Assembly (NCBI GenBank): GCA_965230415.1
Contig: CBDDKZ010000005.1
Span: forward strand, 2,046,001 to 2,110,000
Direction of reading: 5' to 3'
Origin: CBDDKZ01 sp965230415
GTDB lineage: Bacteria; Bacteroidota; Bacteroidia; Cytophagales; JAAEPT01
DNA length: 64,000 nt
Of the stretch, positions 19,534 to 27,098 are shown one piece after another. The position numbers and the translations under genes were made by a program. Position 1 is the stretch's first letter; each line of letters opens with the position of its first letter. Under the pieces are notes generated by a model. It worked only from the letters and a program-made list of their open reading frames with translations. It was not told the origin of the DNA and did not search any database.

Positions 19534-22500
19534 GTGAATAAAACCAAATCAACATCCACTGCAGGAGCACAAAAACAGACAGCAGCAAATCAGCATAATT
19601 CGTTTTTTAATCAGCAGGAGGATTCTTTTTTCAACAAAAACCAGGAACAGAAAGACTCTTTTTTCGGGTCTGGTGTTCAAGCCAAATTGCGTGTTGGCAG
19701 ACCTAACGATTCCTATGAAAAGGAAGCAGATACCGTAGCGGATAAAGTGGTTCAAAATCTTGGCACCGATAATGCACATGCAGAAAATATTTCAGCGGTG
19801 AGTGCCGGTTCCATGCAGCAACTTCCATTGCAGCGTGAAGGGGAGGAACAAACAGATCAGGAGATGGGCGTTGAAGAAGATACGCTGCAAAGGAAACCAA
19901 TATTTGAGAGCGCGTCAGATGAAAATGGTGTGCTTCAATCGAGCAGTGATCAAGCACCATCGTCGGCCGGAAGTCATTTGGAAGCTCAACTAAGTGCAAG
20001 TAAAGGAGGGGGTAGTAGTATGGATGACAATACAAAGTCATCTATGGAATCTGGTTTTGGCAGCGACTTTTCGGACGTACGGGTTCATACGGATAACCAG
20101 GCTGTTCAAATGAACCAGCAACTGGGAGCCAAGGCATTTACACATGGAAATGATATCTATTTTAATGAGGGTCAATACAATCCTGGTTCCACTTCAGGTC
20201 AGCATCTCCTGGCACATGAATTGACACATACCGTTCAGCAGGGAGGAGGTGATGTGAAAAGGTCAGTGACTCAACAACCTCCACAACCGCCTTCACCGCC
20301 GGCAGGTGTAACACCTATTTCCAATACGGCCAGTGAGTTTAGCTACAGTGAAGGAAATTATGTCACAGTCCTTGAGAATGGTAATACATTGAGGTTGCCA
20401 TTTATCAATTTGCCTCAGTTTAAAGCGAGAAATTCGAGTAAGTTTACTCCGCCTTATGCTATTCCGAGTGGAAGAAATACCAATCAACGTGAAAACTGGA
20501 GACAAGCGGTTGATTCAGCTTCTAACAGACATTTAGAAACTTTAAAAAGCGAGGCCAGAGTTAGCGGGGGTACCAATAGAACCACAGACGAAGCTTCCAG
20601 AATATATTTTTTCAAAGGAAAAAGAAATCCGAATTTTACTTTATTCGCAACCAGTACCGAGTTGCTTGAACATATAAAAATTCCTATATGGGACGATGAA
20701 AACAGAGCTACTTCGTTCCAGGTTGATCATATCGTTGAGCATCAACTTGGCGGTTCAGACGATGCACAGAACTACGAGTTGTTGGAGGCTGGAGCAAATA
20801 GTAGTTCCGGTTCTTCCATTGCCTGGGAGATGAACAGGCGAATAAAAAGTGCATTTGATGTCCTGAATTCTCCGTTTTATCAAAATGCGAGTGCGACAGC
20901 CAGACCCAATTTACCTGCAAGGCCGGCACGGGCAAATCAATATGTAAATGCGTTTTCATCTTATAATGTTGAATTCCTGGCAGAGGGTTTTGACTTGCAG
21001 ACTAATGGTATGCACGATAGATTTTGGTCATTTAACCAGATTCAACAAGGCGAACATGTAAATAAGATTGAACCCTTAACCGGAGATGAAGTCAGAGAGT
21101 TGGGAACAGAAGATGATCCAGCCCTGTTCTTGTCGCAAAACGGTGGTGAGCGCATGCAAATTCCTGAGGGGGATAACTATCCTGTTAATAATTGGATCAC
21201 GCGTGTAGATTTATTGGAAAGACCTGACTTTGCGCAGGGACAGATGCGGGTATCGGCCTATAAAGCCAGGGATTTGACCAGAAGAACAGTCACGGCATCA
21301 TACGATAATATGACCTGGTACCTGAATCAAATTCCAAATAGTTACATTTTCTATGTAGACAAACAGCGTACAATAGATAATGCCGTAACAGGTACTACCG
21401 GTGTTTTTCAAAGTTTGAGAGTGCCTGGTATGAGTCCAATACGCATAGATACTTTAGAGCTTAACGAAAACGGATTTTACGGACAAGGTAAGGTATTGCC
21501 AACAGTACCGTTAATTAGTGATGCTGATATAGATATTATAATTGATGGAGATAGTATAAGACTGCGCAAACTATTTGATGTAAGTGAATTTAGTTTCCCC
21601 GCACCTTTTGAGGTGAAAGCGGCCTCACTTGAAGTATCGTTTGGAACAGACGGTCTGGGTATGAGTGGTGATGTCGAATTCGGGATAACAAATGTAGGTG
21701 AAGGACGCATTCAGGCATCTGTTTCTTCAGAAGGTGGTTTCGGACTGGAAGGCTCTTTCAACTTCGATTCTTCACTTTTCGATCCTGCAGAAATCAACGT
21801 CTCATACATTGATAATATTTGGACTATTGGCGGAACTATTGGCATTCCGGAAGGTAAAATTAGAGGAATCAAAAGTGCTACGATTACAGCATCATATAGT
21901 GAAAATAATTTCACAGCGACCGGTGAAGCTGAATTGGATGTTCCGGGTGTTGAACAAGGCACCATGACGGTTAACTATGGAGAGGAAGGCTTTTCCATGG
22001 AAGGCACTTTTAACTTAAGTTCTGACGTACCTGGAATACGCGGAGGTAGCGTAAGCGCACGCGTAGCCAAAGAACAAGGAGCAGAAGACTACAGCGTAAT
22101 GGTATCGGGCACAGCACAACCAGATATTCCGGGTATTAATAGTACCCTCACAGTGACTTATGAAGATGGAGCACTAGATATTACCGGTAGTGCAACTTAC
22201 CAACGTGGTATGTTGAGCGGGTCGGTAAATGTAGGTGCCACCAACCGTGCAATAGGTGATGATGGGGAGCCTACCGGAGATCCGGACGATACCATGCGTG
22301 TATACGGTGGCGGTAGTTTGACGCTTACATTGACACCATGGCTGGCAGCCACAGCTGGGGTTCAATTTTTACCAAATGGCGAAATAGAAGTAACAGGGCG
22401 TATTGGTTTGCCTGATACAGTAGATGTGTTTGCGCGTCAGTCTTTTGACCGTACATTGTTTAATATGCCGGCCGTAGAAATTCCAATATTTGCCATACCA

Positions 22501-23121
22501 CTAGGGCCGCGAAGTTTAGGCCTGGTAGCGCGAATTACCGGTGGTTTGGATTTTTCTGCCGGTTTTGGGCCTGGTCAGCTACGAGAATTGTTCGCAGAGG
22601 TAACTTATAACCCCGATCGCGAAGATGAAACAACCATTCATGGACGGGGTGTATTTGCTATTCCGGCAGATGCGGGACTTACACTGAGAGGCGACCTCGG
22701 ACTAGGTGTGAGTGTAGGTATAGCCAGTCTGACCGGTGGTATTGAGGTGGCAGGAAGTTTGGGATTGGAAGGAGAAGCTTCTGCATCGGTAGACGTAAAC
22801 TGGAGTCCGGCAACCGGATTGCAACTCGATGCAGAAGGACGTATCACTGTTAATCCTAAATTTCAATTCGATATTAATGCCTTTGCACGGGCAAGTCTTG
22901 ATCTGTGGTTAGTCTCAATTTCAGAAACCTGGCGTCACAACCTGGCATCATTCTCATGGGGTCCCGATATTCAATTTGGACTTGTATTCCCTGTTCATTA
23001 CAGAGAAGGAGAACCATTTAATTTGTCATTCGATGACATTGAAGTAATCTATCCGGATCTCGACGTGATTGATATGGTAGGAGACCTGGCGCGTGACATT
23101 AAAGACGATATATTCGATTAA
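19534..23121 (+). CDS. DUF4157 protein with embedded HNH-like nuclease motif, candidate eCIS cargo toxin
   Basis: The 1195-aa product starts at GTG 19534 (GGAAG lies just upstream). Residues ~20-50 carry three S-F-F motifs. Residues ~170-235 are a DUF4157 domain with FGSDFSDVRVHTD and the zinc-peptidase-like H228-E-L-T-H232. Residues 398-417 read D-H-I-V-E-H-Q-L-G-G-S-D-D-A-Q-N-Y-E-L-L, resembling the metal-binding core of HNH/endonuclease VII folds. Residues ~670-1150 are Gly-rich beta repeats (patterns like G-T-M-T-V-N-Y-G-E-E-G-F-S-M-E-G). DUF4157 is known to be strongly enriched in eCIS-linked toxins. First gene of the four-gene plus operon ending in the AAA+ ATPase. A nuclease toxin delivered by the particle is my inference; the beta-repeat role is unknown. 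Confidence 0.85.
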   Translation: MNKTKSTSTAGAQKQTAANQHNSFFNQQEDSFFNKNQEQKDSFFGSGVQAKLRVGRPNDSYEKEADTVADKVVQNLGTDNAHAENISAVSAGSMQQLPLQREGEEQTDQEMGVEEDTLQRKPIFESASDENGVLQSSSDQAPSSAGSHLEAQLSASKGGGSSMDDNTKSSMESGFGSDFSDVRVHTDNQAVQMNQQLGAKAFTHGNDIYFNEGQYNPGSTSGQHLLAHELTHTVQQGGGDVKRSVTQQPPQPPSPPAGVTPISNTASEFSYSEGNYVTVLENGNTLRLPFINLPQFKARNSSKFTPPYAIPSGRNTNQRENWRQAVDSASNRHLETLKSEARVSGGTNRTTDEASRIYFFKGKRNPNFTLFATSTELLEHIKIPIWDDENRATSFQVDHIVEHQLGGSDDAQNYELLEAGANSSSGSSIAWEMNRRIKSAFDVLNSPFYQNASATARPNLPARPARANQYVNAFSSYNVEFLAEGFDLQTNGMHDRFWSFNQIQQGEHVNKIEPLTGDEVRELGTEDDPALFLSQNGGERMQIPEGDNYPVNNWITRVDLLERPDFAQGQMRVSAYKARDLTRRTVTASYDNMTWYLNQIPNSYIFYVDKQRTIDNAVTGTTGVFQSLRVPGMSPIRIDTLELNENGFYGQGKVLPTVPLISDADIDIIIDGDSIRLRKLFDVSEFSFPAPFEVKAASLEVSFGTDGLGMSGDVEFGITNVGEGRIQASVSSEGGFGLEGSFNFDSSLFDPAEINVSYIDNIWTIGGTIGIPEGKIRGIKSATITASYSENNFTATGEAELDVPGVEQGTMTVNYGEEGFSMEGTFNLSSDVPGIRGGSVSARVAKEQGAEDYSVMVSGTAQPDIPGINSTLTVTYEDGALDITGSATYQRGMLSGSVNVGATNRAIGDDGEPTGDPDDTMRVYGGGSLTLTLTPWLAATAGVQFLPNGEIEVTGRIGLPDTVDVFARQSFDRTLFNMPAVEIPIFAIPLGPRSLGLVARITGGLDFSAGFGPGQLRELFAEVTYNPDREDETTIHGRGVFAIPADAGLTLRGDLGLGVSVGIASLTGGIEVAGSLGLEGEASASVDVNWSPATGLQLDAEGRITVNPKFQFDINAFARASLDLWLVSISETWRHNLASFSWGPDIQFGLVFPVHYREGEPFNLSFDDIEVIYPDLDVIDMVGDLARDIKDDIFD

Positions 23122-23135
23122 TAAAATTGTTGCTC

Positions 23136-24035
23136 ATGCAAAACGAATCTAAACAAAGAAATAATGAAGGAGTAAAACTCCTGATGAACCGTGATTTTCA
23201 ACAGGCAGAATTTAGTTTTCAGGAAGCGGTTCAGTTGAATCGTGCTAATAATACAGCCTGGAACAACCTTGGAATGACTTACCAGGCAATGAAGGAGTTT
23301 GAAAAAGCTATCTTTGCTTATCATCAAGCAATTGAGGTACAAAATACAGCAGTATATCAAACAAATCTTGCTAATACCCATATGATGCTGTCGCAATTTG
23401 ACCAGGCAGAAAAGCATTATAAGTTGGCACTGGAGCTTGAAAGAAACCATGAAAGTGCACTTGTAGGCCTTGTACACTTATTTTTAAAAAATAACAGGCA
23501 GCAGGAAGCCCTCCACGTACTCTCGGTGCTTGCTTCTACAAGCAATAAATCGCTTTATTTGATTGAGATGATAAAGGTATTCCTGTCCAGAAAGGAATAT
23601 AGTCAGATAATAGAAATCGCTGCGGCAATTGAAGATGAGTCGAAGGAAAAGTGGTATTACCTGGGCATTGCAGATATGTATCTTAAGAACTACGGACTTG
23701 CCGAATCCGCTTTTAAAAGAGCCCTTGCCATTGCACCCGATGATACCGGTATACGTTACATGTTGGCAAACAACTTTATGGCACAATCACAGCTTGAGCT
23801 CGGACTGGTAGAATTAAACAAGATTATTCAATTAGACGATAAGCATATAGCAGCCATAACGGATAAGGCTGTTATTTTCTTTTACATGCAAAAAAATGAA
23901 GAGGCGTTAATTTTTATAGAAAGGGCGCTGGAAATAAATCCGAAATATGAGAAAGCCGTTTTTTACAAAAAGGAGTTCTCGAAAATGATGCAGGGTGAAA
24001 AAGAGCCATTAGAAGCATCGCTTAACAATCATTAA
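23136..24035 (+). CDS. TPR-repeat protein of the eCIS locus
   Basis: I take ATG 23136 as the start (299 aa); TTG codons at 23127 and 23130 would add only three residues. The protein is a run of about seven tetratricopeptide-like repeats. Clear examples are AWNNLGMTYQAMKEFEKAIFAYHQAI, KWYYLGIADMY followed by AESAFKRALAIAPDD, and AITDKAVIFF followed by ALIFIERALEINPKY. There is no signal peptide. It sits between the two DUF4157 genes (14 nt and 12 nt gaps). A scaffold or chaperone role in cargo loading is plausible from context but not shown. Confidence 0.88.
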   Translation: MQNESKQRNNEGVKLLMNRDFQQAEFSFQEAVQLNRANNTAWNNLGMTYQAMKEFEKAIFAYHQAIEVQNTAVYQTNLANTHMMLSQFDQAEKHYKLALELERNHESALVGLVHLFLKNNRQQEALHVLSVLASTSNKSLYLIEMIKVFLSRKEYSQIIEIAAAIEDESKEKWYYLGIADMYLKNYGLAESAFKRALAIAPDDTGIRYMLANNFMAQSQLELGLVELNKIIQLDDKHIAAITDKAVIFFYMQKNEEALIFIERALEINPKYEKAVFYKKEFSKMMQGEKEPLEASLNNH

Positions 24036-24047
24036 AATTTTTTGATT

Positions 24048-25574
24048 ATGAAACGTGTTCACAGACGAAAGCCTAATATACAAAAGGACGATGTGCAAAA
24101 GCCCTTTTTTAATGACAAAAGTGATGAAACAGCTTTTTTCAGATCCAAAAAAAAGAAAAAGGGTCCCGGCTTAGTAATGGGAAAACCAGGTGACAAGTAC
24201 GAGCAGCAAGCCGATCAAATGGCCAGTGCGGTAGTTGACAGTCCGGGAACAGGAATGGTGAGCCGTAAAGAACTGGCCTCGGTCGAACAGGCCAAATTAG
24301 GAAATATGGCGAAAGAGGAGGAAATGGCGGCTCAAGCTATGGAAGAAGAGGAAGCAGCACAAACTATGGAAGAAGAGGAGCCTGCCCAAACAATGGAGGA
24401 AGAAGAAGCCGCTCAGACCATGGAAGAAGAAGAGGCTGCACAGACTGTGGAGGAAGAGGAAGCAGCGCAGGCGATGGAAGAGGAGGAGACAGCCCAAACA
24501 ATGGAAGAAGAGGAAGCGGCGCAAGCAAAGACAAATGATTCGGCAAGTCCGGTGAAAGGAGAAGGAGTATCTGAGCAAATTAAACGCAGAAGGGGAAAGG
24601 GACGTCAGATGGATAAAAAGACGCAAAATGAAATGGAGTCTGCTTTTGGCGTTGATTTTTCAGATGTGAATATTCATACAGACGCAGATGCCGTTGATAT
24701 GAGTAAATCACTACACGCGCAAGCATTTACGAATGGAAAAGATATTTATTTCAATGCAGGTAAATACAACCCTCAAAATAATGATGGTAAGCGGCTTTTA
24801 GCTCATGAATTAACACATACCATTCAACAGGGGCCAGGTATTCAGAAAAAAGAGGAACAAACTGCTACTCCTGCATCTCAGGTATCGGGTAACCCATTAA
24901 CTGGTCTTAAAAAAGGCGATGGATTGGTTTTTGGAACATTTCATTTAAGACCCCGTGTGAGTTTATTACAGCAGAAATTGAATGAAAAAACATTCTCCGG
25001 TCTTCAGGTCGATGGTATGTTCGGGCCTAAAACTATGGGTGCTTTGCGACTTTTCCGCTCTTTTTATATGGGCAATACCATACAACAGGTGTCGGTAGAT
25101 GACGCAGGTTTGGAACTGGGAGCAACACAAAGTGCACCTTCATTAGAAGAGGTAGTGGACCCGCTCACCGCCGATGCGTTATTTAGCCCGTTGAGTGATG
25201 AACATTGCAAAGACACTAAAAAAGGGCCATTTGATTTTAGTTTTGGGGCTGTGAAATTTGATACAATTGTCGATAATGAGCTATGTACCGAAACAGGCAA
25301 GATTGTAGTAAGGGGTAGTTTTAAGTGGCGTGTAAATTGGGATAAAGTCAAAGGTGATGATCCGGTTGATTTCAACTTCTTTGTAGAAGCTTTTGACACA
25401 GAAGATTTAGTGAATCCTAAAGATAAAAAGTTAATGCGAGCCGAGGATGAAGAGACTCCCATTAAGGTTGAACTGGAAGTTCCCAAGCTAAAAAATTACC
25501 TTGTACGTTTCAGAGTGCCGAAGCCACAGCATGCAAAACGTCTTTCGGGAAAAGGAATAATTCACGAGAAATAA
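24048..25574 (+). CDS. DUF4157 protein with acidic nonapeptide repeats and peptidoglycan-binding-like domain
   Basis: ATG 24048 gives 508 aa. Residues ~15-65 share an F-F motif and a G-K-P-G-D-K-Y-E-Q-Q-A-D motif with the larger DUF4157 protein. Residues 89-160 are eight 9-residue repeats of consensus M-E-E-E-E-A-A-Q-T. DUF4157 follows (~190-260) with H253-E-L-T-H257. A peptidoglycan_binding_1-like helical unit (LLQQKLNEKTFSGLQVDG then MFGPKTMGALRLF) lies at ~305-340. The C-terminal ~110 residues are beta-rich (PFDFSFGAVKFDT onward). It could be a second cargo or a lumen/cell-wall factor. No catalytic toxin motif is seen beyond HELTH. Confidence 0.85.
   Translation: MKRVHRRKPNIQKDDVQKPFFNDKSDETAFFRSKKKKKGPGLVMGKPGDKYEQQADQMASAVVDSPGTGMVSRKELASVEQAKLGNMAKEEEMAAQAMEEEEAAQTMEEEEPAQTMEEEEAAQTMEEEEAAQTVEEEEAAQAMEEEETAQTMEEEEAAQAKTNDSASPVKGEGVSEQIKRRRGKGRQMDKKTQNEMESAFGVDFSDVNIHTDADAVDMSKSLHAQAFTNGKDIYFNAGKYNPQNNDGKRLLAHELTHTIQQGPGIQKKEEQTATPASQVSGNPLTGLKKGDGLVFGTFHLRPRVSLLQQKLNEKTFSGLQVDGMFGPKTMGALRLFRSFYMGNTIQQVSVDDAGLELGATQSAPSLEEVVDPLTADALFSPLSDEHCKDTKKGPFDFSFGAVKFDTIVDNELCTETGKIVVRGSFKWRVNWDKVKGDDPVDFNFFVEAFDTEDLVNPKDKKLMRAEDEETPIKVELEVPKLKNYLVRFRVPKPQHAKRLSGKGIIHEK
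24312..24527 (+). repeat. Eight 27-bp coding repeats (M-E-E-E-E-A-A-Q-T)
   Basis: In-frame tandem array of exactly eight 27-bp units within the second DUF4157 gene. The first unit is degenerate (K-E-E-E-M-A-A-Q-A) and the others vary at one to two positions. Codon choice varies between units (gaa/gag, gca/gcg/gcc), which indicates selection on the peptide or an old expansion rather than recent slippage. Confidence 0.95.
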
Positions 25575-25584
25575 AAATCTTTCA

Positions 25585-26964
25585 ATGAGTGAAAGTATAA
25601 TGGAAGCTAACATGTTAATGGACATCAGGGAGACACCGCCTAACAAAACCTCCTTTATTGGCACTGAGTTGGTAATGTTGCGGGACCTTATTACCAAAAG
25701 GATACGAAATAGTATGTCTGAAACTGATTTTGGTACTGATGTCAGCATTCCCGATGCCTATTCATTCCAGGGAAGTTACGCTGAATTTGTGCGCCGAGAG
25801 AAGTTGACATTGAATGAGCGATTGATACTTATATGCACTTTAGCGCCATACATTCAACCCGATTTCTTTGACGAGGTAATTCAGAATGAACTAAAATCAA
25901 ACACAGATTTTTTGCCTATAGGAGGGATAAGAGGAAAGAATTTTCGCGGATTCTTACCAACCGGTGATACGGCATTATTTATTCTCGCAGGTACCGATAT
26001 TAATAAACGTTTGAAGTTTCAAAACCTCTTGGGTCCGGAACATTTTTTTGCAAGAAACCAGGTACTCAGTTTAGAGAAAGCTCCAAGTGGGGAGCCACCA
26101 ATGAGTGGGCAATTGATTTTAAATGATGAGTTGGTAAGTTTATTTTGTCTGGGTAAGGTTAATCCCCCCAGGTTCGATGCTCGTTTTCCTGCCCAGCGTA
26201 TTGAAACAGAACTCAATTGGGAAGATTTGGTACTTCCTGAAAGCACGATGGCACAAATAAAAGATCTGGAACTCTGGGTCAACTACGGACAGCAGCTTTT
26301 GGAAGAATGGGAAATGTCGCAAAAGCTAAAGAAAGGGTATCGTGCCTTGTTTTACGGCCCCCCCGGAACGGGTAAGACGTTAACGGCTTCTTTACTGGGA
26401 AAATACACCAAACGTGAAGTATTCAGAGTAGATTTATCCATGGTCGTTTCTAAGTTTATTGGAGAGACAGAGAAAAACTTGTCTAATCTCTTTGACCGGG
26501 CGGAACATAAACAATGGATATTGTTTTTTGATGAGGCCGACGCCTTGTTTGGTAAGCGTACTAACGTAAAGGATGCACATGATAAATATGCCAATCAGGA
26601 AGTATCCTATTTATTACAACGCACCGAGAATTACAATGGACTGGTGATATTGGCAACCAATCTGAAAAGTAACATCGACGATGCTTTTAGTAGACGATTT
26701 CAATCGCATATATATTTCGCACCACCGAAATATAGCGAACGATTAATTTTGTGGAAAAAAGCTTTCCCTGCAAAGGCACAACTGGCAGAAGATATTTCTT
26801 TGGAATCCCTGGCAAAGCAATACGAACTTAAAGGAGCGCATATAATGAATGTTGTTCAGTATGCCTGTTTGCGCGTACTAGCGAGGGGCGAAACAACTAT
26901 TGGTTTGGGCGATGTTGTGGCAGGCATTAAAAACGAATTTAGCAAAGAAGGAAAATCGGTTTGA
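25585..26964 (+). CDS. AAA+ ATPase of the eCIS (Afp15-like)
   Basis: This 459-aa protein has one AAA+ module in its C-terminal half. Walker A is GPPGTGKT (258-265). Walker B is FFDEADALFG (from 314). The sensor-1 region is VILATNLKSNIDDAFSRRF, which includes the R-F arginine finger. The N-terminal ~220 residues are a family-specific domain. eCIS loci characteristically encode such an ATPase (Afp15/Pvc15), needed for assembly or cargo loading. It is the last gene of the plus operon, starts 10 nt after the DUF4157 gene, and its stop lies directly before the palindrome array. Confidence 0.93.
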   Translation: MSESIMEANMLMDIRETPPNKTSFIGTELVMLRDLITKRIRNSMSETDFGTDVSIPDAYSFQGSYAEFVRREKLTLNERLILICTLAPYIQPDFFDEVIQNELKSNTDFLPIGGIRGKNFRGFLPTGDTALFILAGTDINKRLKFQNLLGPEHFFARNQVLSLEKAPSGEPPMSGQLILNDELVSLFCLGKVNPPRFDARFPAQRIETELNWEDLVLPESTMAQIKDLELWVNYGQQLLEEWEMSQKLKKGYRALFYGPPGTGKTLTASLLGKYTKREVFRVDLSMVVSKFIGETEKNLSNLFDRAEHKQWILFFDEADALFGKRTNVKDAHDKYANQEVSYLLQRTENYNGLVILATNLKSNIDDAFSRRFQSHIYFAPPKYSERLILWKKAFPAKAQLAEDISLESLAKQYELKGAHIMNVVQYACLRVLARGETTIGLGDVVAGIKNEFSKEGKSV

Positions 26965-26966
26965 TA

Positions 26967-27084
26967 CACCTATAAGGTTTATCACACAACCTTATAGGTT
27001 TTTTTCAGAACCTTCCAGGTTTTCCATTTTACCTTCCAGGTTTTTTCATCAACCTCATAGGTTTTATATTTTACCTTATAGGTT
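26967..27084. repeat. Six palindromic 13-mers with exact 21-bp periodicity
   Basis: Units begin at 26967, 26988, 27009, 27030, 27051 and 27072. The consensus is WACCTNNNAGGTT: 5-bp arms with a 3-nt centre of ATA, TAT, TCC, TCC, CAT and TAT. The 8-nt spacers between units are unrelated T-rich sequence. The array fills the 134-bp gap between the convergent ATPase and tape-measure genes. Each unit could form a small hairpin followed by T-rich DNA, so a bidirectional terminator is possible. The 21-bp phasing (two helical turns) also suits a protein-binding array. See findings. Confidence 0.93.
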
Positions 27085-27098
27085 AGAATAATATCAAA

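Noticed and set aside
24297..24626. Long antisense frame opposite the acidic repeats
   Set aside because: It is a shadow of the GAA/GAG-rich repeats (Leu/Phe-rich low complexity) and has no independent support.
26967..27084. CRISPR array
   Set aside because: Repeats are only 13 bp, imperfect and palindromic, spacers are 8 nt, and there are no cas genes.
26900..27091. A 63-codon plus-strand frame encoding heptad-like (P-x-R-F) repeats across the palindrome array
   Set aside because: It overlaps the end of the ATPase gene in another frame and exists only because the array period (21 bp) is a multiple of three. There is no start context or domain.
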